A stretch of DNA of 64,000 nt from Bacteroidota bacterium (GCA_018267215.1 JAFDYX010000026.1:1-64000); one strand, 5' to 3'; shown: positions 16,810 to 25,706, counted from the stretch's first letter. Notes: generated from the sequence alone by a model not told the origin. Numbers and translations: made by a program.

Positions 16810-19308
16810 CTAAAAAGTAAAGCTGAAAGTAATCCGAAAAAAAGTATTTGCCGAAGGGTTAGCTAATTGATAGGGGCCGTAGCGATAAAACACGGCTCCG
16901 CCAAAACCCCAGTATGCCACGTTCGCATAATTTCCGCGAACGATATTGTTTAACCCCACACCTGATTCAATGTACCCTTTATCAAAACTTTGCAATGGCA
17001 CTCCCTGATGGGCGAGGGCATGATCCATCCGGCCGATGCCCGCGTTGTGGTATAGTACTAACTCTGGTTTAGAAAATTTTTTGTTGAGCAGCACGTTGCC
17101 GAAATTATGGTTTAAGAAAACAGATGCGTACTGCGTAGCCGTAAACTCATAAAGATCCATCGTTTGAAAATAATCGTCCACCAGATAGCTGATAGACCGT
17201 GTGCCCCGGCCATTGTAAAGTTTTCCGTACGGAGCCAGCCCGTCAATGTATCCGGCAGCCAGAAAAAATCTTGTCTTGCTGCCGTTGCGGTGGGTAAACA
17301 ATTGCTTGGCAGAAAAGTCTATCCGTTTGTAATTGAAATACAAGGCATCAAGCCACGGAGCTGCCTGTGCCAGCGACAAGGTGATGACCGGAAACTGCTG
17401 GCCGATAAAAACTTTTTTACCATTTAAGAGCAGGTAACTTTCATTACGGATGTACCGCAGCGCAATTCCAGTTTCGGCAATGGTAAAATGATTGATCATC
17501 TCACCGTTAAAGTTCAACTGATAGTTGTAGGTAGGCTCAATTTTGTTGTACGAGAAAAAAACCTGCGCATGCAAATTAGGCCTGACCAGGTAGCCCAGTT
17601 CTGCCTTTTGGTATTCGATGCGGTCGTACTGATACGCAGCCCACGACCGATAGCTGTCGGCACCCAGCAGTTGCCCTTCTTTGATGATGTGTGAAGAGCC
17701 TGTTTCGTAAATGTCTTTGGCGTACGAAAATTTCAAATAGAAATCTTTGTTCGTATTAAAATTAAAACGCACTTCGCCACCATATTTCCATTGCTTATCG
17801 AGAAAACCATAACCGGCATAACCGCCCAACCGCAGCCAGGATATAAACCGGCCGTTGGTGTACAGGCCAACACCCAAACGCCTGGATTCGTATTTATTTA
17901 TTCGCAAGAAACGGCTGATGTCAAAATCCAAAGGCCCCATCGGAACGGTTTGGGTAACCATCATTTCTAAAAAATGATCGAGCCAGCGCACCTTGCGCAT
18001 CACGCTGTCCATCATCGTGTAGGTTCTCTTCTCTTTCACATCTAAACTGTCGTTTCGAAAATGGTTTAATACTAAATTATTTTCTTTCTCCTTCGGCATA
18101 GTTAGGTCAATCTTCAAGTCACCAAATTGCGAACGGTTCAGGTGCGGATTGATTTTAATATCTTTTAAAAAACTACGTTGCCGGATTGTCATGTAGCGGC
18201 TGGCAAAATTTATTTGTCGCAGGGTAAGGTCGGTATTGAGTTGTGCCGGAAACCAATGCCCGTCTGTCTTTTCATAGTTTTGTTGCACCCGGATGCCCAC
18301 CTTGGCCAATGAGTCGGCCGATGAGGCAATCACATTTTTAATAGCCCAACCATCGGTGGTGATCGAAAGCATTCCCTTCAAGCCATTAAAAAATGTTTTG
18401 GGCTTGGGTTGGTAATGGATAATGTAAATCGTGTCGTTGCCGGCATACGTGGTATCGGCCAGTTGAAACTGGTAGCGGCCGAAAGTACCGCGGCTCACGG
18501 GGTTGACATAATTCTTGTCGAGCAGAAAAATATTGTCCTGATAAAATGAGATGGGTTGATAATTATTAGCCAAGCTGGTAAACATCGGACTTTTAAAACC
18601 TGACACCTGCAAGCCGATGAGCTTTTCTTTTTCCTTGTCGGGATTGACGACTTGTTTTTCTGTGACCGACTCACTCAGAAACAGATGTGAATGTTGCAAC
18701 ATGCTATCGAAACTAAGCAAATTTTTTTGCGACTCTTTCAGTTTCATGGTATCGGGTCTGTTTTTTAAAGCTTGCACAATGGAATCCATTTTTTTGGAGG
18801 CCGGCCCCATGGTTACCAAAAACTTATTGTACGAAGTATATTGGTATGATGAGAGGTAAGCCGGATCGTTATCTTTTTTGTGGGCAATAGCTTGGCGGAT
18901 GATACGGAATGCGGGGTTCTCTGCTTTTGTGCCGGTGATCGTAATTTCTCTTAGCTGCGTGGAGGCAGGCACCAGCCTGACCACCGGGTTGCTTTTCAAT
19001 TGTAAATACGAAACGCGCCTGCTTTTGTAACTGATATGTGTAATGGTGATGATGCCTGAATAATCTGCCGGAACTGACAACGTATAAGTTCCTTCAATAT
19101 CGGTCGTGCTGCCGTTTCGGCCATCACTTAAGGTCAGGTTGGCAAAAGCAATACCTTGGGTGTTGAGACTATCAATTATTTTTCCTTTGATAACCGATTG
19201 GCTGAATGTGTTGGTGACAGAAAGTATCACCATGAGTAGGCACACACCAATAACATCAATGTAAACAGTGAAAGACTTTCGACAAGGAAATTCAATTGCT
19301 TCAGCCAT
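16810..19308 (-). CDS. DUF5686 outer-membrane protein with carboxypeptidase-regulatory-like N-terminal domain
   Basis: A predicted 832-residue envelope protein. A hydrophobic signal region (about 19-36) precedes a CarboxypepD_reg-like beta-sandwich (GKIIDSLNTQGIAFANLTL and DIEGTYTLSV), as in TonB-dependent receptors. The rest matches DUF5686, with many aromatic-ended strands and a final FRITFSFTF typical of a beta-barrel closing strand. It is probably an outer-membrane barrel of unknown role. The ATG at 19308 was preferred to a GTG at 19323. The signal peptide begins unusually late, so the true start could be further inside. Confidence 0.85.
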   Translation of the reverse strand: MAEAIEFPCRKSFTVYIDVIGVCLLMVILSVTNTFSQSVIKGKIIDSLNTQGIAFANLTLSDGRNGSTTDIEGTYTLSVPADYSGIITITHISYKSRRVSYLQLKSNPVVRLVPASTQLREITITGTKAENPAFRIIRQAIAHKKDNDPAYLSSYQYTSYNKFLVTMGPASKKMDSIVQALKNRPDTMKLKESQKNLLSFDSMLQHSHLFLSESVTEKQVVNPDKEKEKLIGLQVSGFKSPMFTSLANNYQPISFYQDNIFLLDKNYVNPVSRGTFGRYQFQLADTTYAGNDTIYIIHYQPKPKTFFNGLKGMLSITTDGWAIKNVIASSADSLAKVGIRVQQNYEKTDGHWFPAQLNTDLTLRQINFASRYMTIRQRSFLKDIKINPHLNRSQFGDLKIDLTMPKEKENNLVLNHFRNDSLDVKEKRTYTMMDSVMRKVRWLDHFLEMMVTQTVPMGPLDFDISRFLRINKYESRRLGVGLYTNGRFISWLRLGGYAGYGFLDKQWKYGGEVRFNFNTNKDFYLKFSYAKDIYETGSSHIIKEGQLLGADSYRSWAAYQYDRIEYQKAELGYLVRPNLHAQVFFSYNKIEPTYNYQLNFNGEMINHFTIAETGIALRYIRNESYLLLNGKKVFIGQQFPVITLSLAQAAPWLDALYFNYKRIDFSAKQLFTHRNGSKTRFFLAAGYIDGLAPYGKLYNGRGTRSISYLVDDYFQTMDLYEFTATQYASVFLNHNFGNVLLNKKFSKPELVLYHNAGIGRMDHALAHQGVPLQSFDKGYIESGVGLNNIVRGNYANVAYWGFGGAVFYRYGPYQLANPSANTFFRITFSFTF

Positions 19309-19331
19309 CACCTCAATTGGCACAAGATCAA

Positions 19332-22300
19332 CTACAACACAATATTCACAATTTTCCCGGGCACGATAATTACTTTTTTAGGCGCTTTACCTTCGCTCCA
19401 CTTTTGCAAAACTTCCGAAGCCAGCACGTGCTTCTCTATGTCTTCCTTCGGCATATCAAGGGCGAAGTTCATTTTGGCACGCACTTTTCCATTGATGGAA
19501 ATGGGATATTCAAACGAGCTTTCGGTCAGGTATTGCTCATCGTATGCCGGATAGCTGGCATCGAAAACTGTTTCGGTGTGGCCGAGTTTTTCCCATAATT
19601 CTTCCGCGATGTGCGGGGCGAACGATGACAACGCAATGGTGAGCGGCTCCAGTACTTTCCGTTTGTTGCACTTAAGCGATGACAGTTCGTTGGCACAGAT
19701 CATAAACTCGCTCACCGAAGTGTTGAAAGAATAATGCTCGATGTCGTACGCTATTTTTTTAATTGTCTTGTGCAGCGCCTTCAGTTCTTCGCGGGTGGGC
19801 TCGGCATTGCTTAGGTTTACGTTGCCGTTGGCATCGTGAAACAAATTCCAAACCCGTCTTAAAAATTTATACACGCCATCAATGCCGCTGGTGCTCCACG
19901 GCTTGCTGGCTTCCAGCGGGCCGAGAAACATTTCGTACAAACGCAGTGTGTCTGCACCGTAGGCATCAATCACATCATCGGGGTTGACAACATTAAAATA
20001 CGACTTGCTCATTTTTTCGATGGCAGAACCGCAGATGTACACCTCACCCTGACCCTCTCCGGAGGAGAGAGAATTTTTATTTTCCAGAATGAATTCTGCA
20101 TGAGCAAAATCCGGCTTCCATTTTTTGAAGGCTTCGGTATCAAGTTCTAAGCCGTTAACAATATTTACATCAACATGCAAATCATCGTATTGCCCTTCAT
20201 GATGTTTTAATAAGCCTGCAGACACAAATTTGTTGGTTCCGCGTAAGCGATAAACAAACCTCGAATCGCCCGTAATCTTTCCTTGGTTAATCAGTTTCTT
20301 AAACGGCTCATCAAAATTTAAGTAACCTAAGTCGTGCAGAATTTTTACCCAAAGTCTTGAGTACAGCAAGTGTGCTACGGCATGCTCAGACCCACCGATG
20401 TACACATCTACCTGGTTCCAGTAGTCGAGTGCTTTTTTGCTCGCAAATTCTTTGCTGTTGTGCGGATCCATGTAGCGCAAAAAATACCAGGCAGCTCCCG
20501 CGTGCGTGGGCATGGTGTTGCTGTCGCGCTTGGCATTTTCAGAAAAATGAATCCAGTCTTTCAGGTTGGCGAGCGGGCCTTCGCCCGTGCCGCTTGGTTT
20601 AAAGTTGTTGGTGTCGGGCAGCGTGAGCGGCAAGTCTTTTTCATCCATGGCATAAGGCATGTCATCGCGGTACACTACAGGGAAGGGCTCGCCCCAGTAG
20701 CGTTGGCGGCTCCAGCCTGCATCGCGCATTTTGTAGTTTACCTGGCGCTTGCCAATTTTTTTCTCTTCCAGTTTGTTGATCACCACGTCAATTGCCTGAT
20801 GCATCGCCATACCGTTCAGAAAATCTGAATTTTCGAGGATGGCATCTTTGGTAGGGTTGGCGTCTGTGCCGTTATAATGTTTGCCTATAATGTTGGTGAT
20901 CGGCAGGTTAAAATGTTTGGCAAATTTATGATCGCGTTCATCGCCACAAGGCACGGCCATGATGGCGCCTGTGCCGTAGCCGGCCAATACATATTCGCTG
21001 ATCCACACCGGAATTTTTTTTTCGTTGAATGGGTTGACTGCGTAAGCACCGGTGAAGCATCCGGTTATTTTTTTTACCTCGGCCATGCGATCAACCTCCG
21101 AGCGGCTTTCCACATACTTCAAATAATTTTCTACTTCAGTTTTTTGTTCTTTCGTGGTGATGGATTTCACCAAGTCGTGTTCGGGCGCCAGCACCATGAA
21201 GTCCACCCCAAAGATAGTGTCGGGTCGGGTGGTGAAGACACGAATGACCTCACCCCCGGACCCCCTCTCCACAGGAGAGGGGGCGTTGAGCGCCTGTTTA
21301 ATTTCATGTAATACTTTTGGCAATGAATTGAGAATTTGATCGTTGGTAAATCGTATTACCTGAAATCCATCATCGCTGATTATTTGCTCTCGCTCCTTGT
21401 CTTCCCGCTGTTGGTTTTGATGGATAAGACCATCAACCTCAACCACTAATTTTTTTTCGATACAGACAAAATCCACTATAAACCGGCCGATGGCATGTTG
21501 TCTCCTAAACTTAGAGCCCAATTTATTATTCCTTACTTCTTGCCATAATATTTTCTCAGCTTCTGTCGGGTTGCCCCGGTTATCCTTTACATTTTCTTTT
21601 AAAGAATTCCATGTCTTGGAGTCAGTAGTGAAAATAAAATCTTGTGCATGAATTTCATTTTTCAAGGAGACACTCTCTTTATTCTTATCCTGTTCACTTC
21701 CCTCTCCTGTGGAGAGGGGTAGGGGTGAGGTCGCAAGGCGAAACTCTACTAACGCGCCCACACTTTTTCCGATCCAGTTGCGCTGGATTTCTTTCATCGA
21801 ATCGCTGAAGTCTATTTCTTCCAACCCCTTCAGCAGCCGGTCGGCATATTCGGTGATGCGCAAGCTCCACTGGCGCATTTGTTTTTTTACTACCGGAAAC
21901 CCTCCGCGGTAGCTTACGCCATTGATTACTTCATCGTTGGCCAGCACGGTACCCAGCGCTTCGCACCAGTTGACATCCGTGTAAGCCAGATAAGCCAGCC
22001 GGTATTCCATCAAAATTTCTTGCCGCAGTTTTTGATTGAACGACTTCCATTCTGAGGCGCTAAAATGTTGGAGCTTAAATTTGGAATTAGGAAAAGGATG
22101 ATTGGCATTTCCTTCATTTTCGAAAATCCAGGTGAGCGTAGTGATGCGTTCGGCCTTGTTGCTTTGGCGGTTGAACCAGCTATCAAAGATTTGCAAAAAT
22201 ATCCACTGTGTCCATTTATAATAGGAGGGGTCGCAGGTTTGCACTTCGCGGTTCCAGTCGTAGCAAAAGCCGATCTTCCCCATTTGTCTTTTAAAGTTCT

Positions 22301-22625
22301 GAATATTTTCCTGTGTGGATTTGGCCGGGTGCACACCATGTTCAATGGCATATTGTTCGGCCGGCAAGCCGAAAGCATCGAAGCCCATTGGGTGGAGTAC
22401 ATTAAACCCTTTTAATCTTTTAAATCGCGCCACAATATCGGAAGCGATGTACCCCAGCGGATGCCCTACATGCAAGCCCGCCCCGGAAGGGTAGGGAAAC
22501 ATATCGAGCACATAATACTTTGGCTTGGGGGAATCATTAGGAACTTGATAGGTCTGGTCTTTTGCCCACTTCGTGCGCCACTTCCCTTCAATGTGTTTAA
22601 TCTCTTCTTTGCTGTAATCGGCCAT
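19332..22625 (-). CDS. leuS: Leucyl-tRNA synthetase with an in-frame DUF559 nuclease-domain insertion
   Basis: A 1097-residue class I synthetase that charges tRNA-Leu; family members are about 800-950 residues. HVGH (52-55), the editing-domain TTRPDT motif and KMSKS (about 870) are present. About 160 extra residues (about 299-460) lie just before IRVFTTRPDTIFG in the CP1 editing domain. They contain a DUF559 fold with NPTEAEKILW (352-361), VDFVC (384-388) and VEVDG (395-399). A second, smaller insertion of about 12 residues precedes KMSKS. The reading frame is unbroken, so one long protein should be made. The start at MADYSKEE was chosen over an upstream TTG because the -7 promoter element lies at 22653. 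Confidence 0.95.
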   Translation of the reverse strand: MADYSKEEIKHIEGKWRTKWAKDQTYQVPNDSPKPKYYVLDMFPYPSGAGLHVGHPLGYIASDIVARFKRLKGFNVLHPMGFDAFGLPAEQYAIEHGVHPAKSTQENIQNFKRQMGKIGFCYDWNREVQTCDPSYYKWTQWIFLQIFDSWFNRQSNKAERITTLTWIFENEGNANHPFPNSKFKLQHFSASEWKSFNQKLRQEILMEYRLAYLAYTDVNWCEALGTVLANDEVINGVSYRGGFPVVKKQMRQWSLRITEYADRLLKGLEEIDFSDSMKEIQRNWIGKSVGALVEFRLATSPLPLSTGEGSEQDKNKESVSLKNEIHAQDFIFTTDSKTWNSLKENVKDNRGNPTEAEKILWQEVRNNKLGSKFRRQHAIGRFIVDFVCIEKKLVVEVDGLIHQNQQREDKEREQIISDDGFQVIRFTNDQILNSLPKVLHEIKQALNAPSPVERGSGGEVIRVFTTRPDTIFGVDFMVLAPEHDLVKSITTKEQKTEVENYLKYVESRSEVDRMAEVKKITGCFTGAYAVNPFNEKKIPVWISEYVLAGYGTGAIMAVPCGDERDHKFAKHFNLPITNIIGKHYNGTDANPTKDAILENSDFLNGMAMHQAIDVVINKLEEKKIGKRQVNYKMRDAGWSRQRYWGEPFPVVYRDDMPYAMDEKDLPLTLPDTNNFKPSGTGEGPLANLKDWIHFSENAKRDSNTMPTHAGAAWYFLRYMDPHNSKEFASKKALDYWNQVDVYIGGSEHAVAHLLYSRLWVKILHDLGYLNFDEPFKKLINQGKITGDSRFVYRLRGTNKFVSAGLLKHHEGQYDDLHVDVNIVNGLELDTEAFKKWKPDFAHAEFILENKNSLSSGEGQGEVYICGSAIEKMSKSYFNVVNPDDVIDAYGADTLRLYEMFLGPLEASKPWSTSGIDGVYKFLRRVWNLFHDANGNVNLSNAEPTREELKALHKTIKKIAYDIEHYSFNTSVSEFMICANELSSLKCNKRKVLEPLTIALSSFAPHIAEELWEKLGHTETVFDASYPAYDEQYLTESSFEYPISINGKVRAKMNFALDMPKEDIEKHVLASEVLQKWSEGKAPKKVIIVPGKIVNIVL
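20041..20071. repeat. Solo copy of the palindromic element end, in frame inside leuS
   Basis: ACCTCACCCTGACCCTCTCC followed by GGAGGAGAGAG matches the inverted ends of the DUF559 element at 21247-21731, including the internal CTCTCC/GGAGAG palindrome. On the leuS strand it encodes SLSSGEGQGEV directly before YICGSAIEKMSK. Related synthetases read roughly EDGKYICG here, so about 12 residues have been added. There is no partner end nearby. Confidence 0.8.
21247..21282. repeat. Left inverted end of the DUF559 element
   Basis: Begins ACCTCACCCC, then a 7-nt variable spacer, then the palindrome CCTCTCCACAGGAGAGGG. On the leuS strand it encodes PSPVERGSGGEV. Confidence 0.85.
21700..21731. repeat. 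Right inverted end of the DUF559 element
   Basis: Begins CCCTCTCCTGTGGAGAGG and ends GGGGTGAGGT, the reverse complement of the left end with a shorter spacer. On the leuS strand it encodes TSPLPLSTGEG. Confidence 0.85.
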
Positions 22626-22652
22626 AATACCTGAAAAAATATTAGTGAACCG

Positions 22653-22683
22653 CAAAAGTAACTCAATCCTGCAAATCAGGAAA
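22653..22683 (-). promoter_or_regulatory. Bacteroidota-type promoter of leuS
   Basis: On the minus strand TTTC (22680-22683), a 19-nt spacer and a perfect TACTTTTG (22653-22660) fit TTTG-N19-TAnnTTTG with one mismatch in the -33 element. Transcription would start a few bases downstream, leaving a leader of about 20 nt before the ATG at 22625. Confidence 0.6.
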
Positions 22684-22713
22684 CTTCAAGATGCTGGCAC
22701 ATCTCTCGCTATA

Positions 22714-24021
22714 CTACTTCACGGTAGCCTTGTCAATCCGTTTGGGTGTGTCGGTTCCCTCAACGATGGAGCGAGCGCTCAGAGCGATGGCTTTAATTGC
22801 CTTGGTCAAGTTATCGGTATCTAAAGATTCAAATTCATCGTCCACCGAATGATAGAGTTTGTCGGTATCAATCTGGTCAGTAGAAATACTATGAGCCGGA
22901 ACTCCTAAGCGGGCAAGGGTGGCGTTGTCTGACCGATAAAAAAGTTGTTGTTCAGGATACGGATCAGGATGAAATTGAAAGGGAGTTCCTTCTAAGTTTT
23001 TTTGCAGTATGCTTCCAAAGTCAGACCGCTCGAAACCGGTAATGAACGCACTGCTCTTTCCCCACTTGGAAGGTTTGCCGATCATTTCAATATTAAACAT
23101 AGCCACCACATTGTCGGCATTCAGTTGTTGAGAGAAATATTGCGAGCCGTAGCCACCTATTTCTTCTGCCGTAAAGGCCACAAAGATGAGCGTGCGATTG
23201 TTGTTCTTTTGTTTCTTAAAATATTTTGCCAGCTCGATCACGGCTGTGGTGCCGGAGGCATCATCGTCTGCACCGTTGGCAATGGAGTCGCCATTGACAG
23301 GCTTTCGTATGCCGAGGTGGTCGTAGTGCCCGGAAAAAACCACGATCTCATGGGGCTTGCTTTTCCCTTCCAGCCTACCGGCTACGTTATTCATTTTGAT
23401 GGTGGTGATGTGTTGCTTGGCTTTTACCGAATAGGTTGTGGCCGTGCTTTTGCCCAGCACAAAAACCTTGGTGGATTTTCCGCCCTGAGCAAACCGGTCT
23501 TTCATAAACCCTTCCAATTCTTTAAAGTTAGATTCAAACTCAGGAGCAACCAATACGAGTGACGAGGAAGTATCGCGGATAAAAGAAAAAGCCTTACCAA
23601 AAAAATAGCGGCTATTGTTGGTAGCTTCTTTGTCAAAAGGAATGGATTGAATAGTCAGGCCTTTGGTAAAATGGATTTCAGCTTTCTCAGAGACAATCAC
23701 TATGTGGTCGGAGGCAATTTTTTCATCATCGAGTGTTACATTCACTTCAGCGGGGCTGATCATTTCTTTTTTAAATTCCTGCCGAAAGCCTGAGAGCCCA
23801 TTGAGCGGCTTCAATCCTATCTTTTTAAATTCATGTTCTATAAAGGAAGTGGCCTTGTCAATCTGGTCGGGGTGTTTGGCCGGACGCCCCATCATGTCAT
23901 CGGCCGATAAAGTTTTAATGATGCGCGTTACATCTTTCTCCTTAATAATCTTATCCACTTTTTGGGAAAACGCTGAGCCGCAGATAAGCAGCAGGAAGAT
24001 AGTGGGTTTGTTGAGAGTCAT
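22714..24021 (-). CDS. Secreted M28-family zinc metallopeptidase
   Basis: A 435-residue exported aminopeptidase-like enzyme. A signal peptide (about 1-19, ending CGSAFSQ) precedes an N-terminal region with a PA-like segment and the M28 catalytic core. The metal and catalytic residues appear in order: His232/Asp234 in GHYDHLG, the bridging Asp in NGADDDASG (about 249-257), Glu286/Glu287 in FTAEEIGG, an acidic residue in FNIEMIG (about 312) and a final His in LYHSVDDE. All are intact, so it should bind two zinc ions. Peptide specificity is unknown. It precedes leuS on the same strand, but leuS has its own promoter. Confidence 0.93.
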   Translation of the reverse strand: MTLNKPTIFLLLICGSAFSQKVDKIIKEKDVTRIIKTLSADDMMGRPAKHPDQIDKATSFIEHEFKKIGLKPLNGLSGFRQEFKKEMISPAEVNVTLDDEKIASDHIVIVSEKAEIHFTKGLTIQSIPFDKEATNNSRYFFGKAFSFIRDTSSSLVLVAPEFESNFKELEGFMKDRFAQGGKSTKVFVLGKSTATTYSVKAKQHITTIKMNNVAGRLEGKSKPHEIVVFSGHYDHLGIRKPVNGDSIANGADDDASGTTAVIELAKYFKKQKNNNRTLIFVAFTAEEIGGYGSQYFSQQLNADNVVAMFNIEMIGKPSKWGKSSAFITGFERSDFGSILQKNLEGTPFQFHPDPYPEQQLFYRSDNATLARLGVPAHSISTDQIDTDKLYHSVDDEFESLDTDNLTKAIKAIALSARSIVEGTDTPKRIDKATVK

Positions 24022-24059
24022 AATAGATAATTTTTTACTGATGAAATAGCCGATGGCAG

Positions 24060-25304
24060 TTACTTTTCATTTTTATAAAGATCATCGTAGGTAAGGCTGT
24101 TAGTGGGTGGGCGCCTGCTCTTGACGAGGTTCATCTGCATAGACAGTGCCCAGCCTAACATCATAAATAAAATGATGTATCCAATACCAAATATAACAGG
24201 GTTATAGGTAGAGAACCCTTGGTACACAAAAATATCGTAAGAGAATAAAATCAGACCGAAAATAATTGAGAGAGTGAGAATGCCCGAGCCGGTTCTTTCA
24301 TTTACCCAAGCTCTGATCACGATGTAACCGACATACGCAAGCAGCAAGCCCGAGGTGATCAGGTAGATATTGAGCCCTTTTGTAAACAGCCGCGTATCAG
24401 TAGATAATGTAAAGATGATAAAAACAAGATTGGCCAGAATAAAAGTGTATTTGATGATCAGGTTAGTTTCATTTTGGAATAAATTTCCCGCGAAGAGGAC
24501 AGCCCAAATCATAGTGAAGTAAAGTGTAAGGTATTCGATGCGTACAGTGGCCAGCCAACTGAAGTCCGGGTACAGAGCAGTAAATAAATAGTTGTTAGAG
24601 AAAACCGACCGTACAGACCAGGTAGCGCACAACAGAGCAAAGTAGAGTGCGGCTTCTTTTTTTTGAACGATTAAGAATATAAAAAAGAAGAAGACGGCTG
24701 TAATCATCAAAACAGAAAATTCAATGGTATTGAATAGTGTGATGATTTTGCTTTTATATTTTATTTGGTGGGCAGAAGAAAGAAATATGGGGTTCTTGAT
24801 GCCGGCCTTGTAATGATAAAAGTTGGCAATCTGCAGTACCAGCGAAAGCGTGTCGCCAGCAGGTTTGAAAGAAGCGGTAAGCGGAAGCCACTGTGGTTTG
24901 GTTTTCTCCCGGGTAAGCCCTACGTTGCCATTTTGGGCAATGAGTTTACCGTTCACGTAGAGGCTGAAGGAACTATACATGGTAGGCATGGCCAAGGCCA
25001 GGCTATCGGTAGTGTTGGGTGGAAGCAATACTTTTATTAAGTAGGTGCCTACTTCTATCGGTGTGCCGTTTTCCTTTTCTCCCCATAGCCGTGGAAAGTA
25101 AGTTACTGAAGAAGGCTGCCGGGCACAGTCTTCGGGGGCAACGATTTTGTCTTCATAAAAAGAAGCCGGCCCTTCAATCCGAAAAGGAGAGCCATCAACA
25201 GACCAAGTAGAGGCATCAATCAGAGAAACTGATTGCTCAGAATTTTGGGCGTAGCAAAAACCAACCGCACTCAGAAGCCATGCAAGGAATAATAACCGTA
25301 CCAA
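24060..25304 (-). CDS. 7TM-DISM receptor-like membrane protein without output domain
   Basis: A 414-residue protein: signal peptide (MVRLLFLAWLLSAVGFCYAQ), a periplasmic galactose-binding-like sensor (about 21-190) and seven membrane helices (about 190-395) of the 7TMR-DISM type, then a short basic tail. Such receptors normally carry a kinase, GGDEF or HTH output domain after the helices; here only about 20 residues follow, so it would need a partner or acts as a pure sensor. The only in-frame start is TTG, directly after a TGA. An out-of-frame ATG 31 nt upstream would give a more usual N-terminus if one base were lost, so a start or frameshift problem is possible. Confidence 0.85.
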   Translation of the reverse strand: MVRLLFLAWLLSAVGFCYAQNSEQSVSLIDASTWSVDGSPFRIEGPASFYEDKIVAPEDCARQPSSVTYFPRLWGEKENGTPIEVGTYLIKVLLPPNTTDSLALAMPTMYSSFSLYVNGKLIAQNGNVGLTREKTKPQWLPLTASFKPAGDTLSLVLQIANFYHYKAGIKNPIFLSSAHQIKYKSKIITLFNTIEFSVLMITAVFFFFIFLIVQKKEAALYFALLCATWSVRSVFSNNYLFTALYPDFSWLATVRIEYLTLYFTMIWAVLFAGNLFQNETNLIIKYTFILANLVFIIFTLSTDTRLFTKGLNIYLITSGLLLAYVGYIVIRAWVNERTGSGILTLSIIFGLILFSYDIFVYQGFSTYNPVIFGIGYIILFMMLGWALSMQMNLVKSRRPPTNSLTYDDLYKNEK

Positions 25305-25706
25305 TCAGAAGTTGTTTAAATTTTGTAATCATTTTTTTTTGCCAAGCCAACAGCACAAAATTGACAATTTATTTAACATACAGAAAGCGAAGCGGAATGA
25401 ACGTGTATATTTAATACGGTACGGGTCGGGCAGCGAGGAAAGAGCAATGAGGCAGCGGCAGTTATAGTGAGCAGACAAATCAAAGATAAAATTTATAGTC
25501 AGGTCAGGATGAGTAATTTTTCCCGCCATTCTAATCTCGTCTTAAGATTTAGATGTTGGGCAACTCAGAGTTAGAATGATTTTAGATAACAATCTCATCC
25601 CACACAGTAAGTAGATATTTTAAGCCTAACTTTTTGATGCAACGGAGATTAACCGAGTGTTTTTTCAGGCCGACATAAAAATAATTAGCCATGTGGATAA
25701 AATAAA
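25305..25706. other. Intergenic region without a supported gene
   Basis: About 450 bp separate the two divergent starts at 25304 and 25758. I see no convincing gene or RNA here; short reading frames in it lack start signals and coding character. The one structure is an 8-bp inverted repeat, CATTCTAA (25527-25534) and TTAGAATG (25571-25578). The end of the region carries the promoter of the respiratory operon. Confidence 0.6.

Larger units (their letters stand above)
21247..21731 (-). mobile_element. 485-bp DUF559-encoding element with palindromic inverted ends, inserted in leuS
   Basis: The two ends are inverted copies: ACCTCACCCC then CCTCTCCACAGGAGAGGG at 21247-21282, and the complement at 21700-21731, differing by 3 nt of spacer. 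Each end is itself a palindrome (CCCTCTCC...GGAGAGGG). The interior, on the leuS strand, encodes a DUF559 PD-(D/E)xK/Vsr-like nuclease domain with the putative metal-binding residues Asp385, Glu396 and Asp398 (leuS numbering). No independent start codon or stop is needed, because both ends are open in the leuS frame. DUF559 domains are known as predicted nucleases; mobility of this unit is inferred. Confidence 0.8.

Noticed and set aside
20370-20828. 152-codon plus-strand reading frame inside leuS
   Set aside because: Antisense to conserved synthetase sequence, with no recognisable protein features.
21247-21731. Intein inside leuS
   Set aside because: No Cys/Ser/Thr splice residue with the intein block A pattern at the front and no His-Asn followed by Cys/Ser/Thr at the end. 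The segment is bounded by DNA palindromes instead.
21247-21731. Self-splicing intron carrying a homing endonuclease
   Set aside because: The leuS frame runs through the whole segment without a stop, and the length with intact coding ends leaves no room for an intron core.
23002-23562. 186-codon plus-strand reading frame inside the M28 peptidase gene
   Set aside because: Shadow of a conserved gene whose catalytic motifs are on the minus strand.
25329-25529. 66-codon minus-strand frame in the gap before actA
   Set aside because: No homology recognised, low coding character and no start signal; treated as chance.
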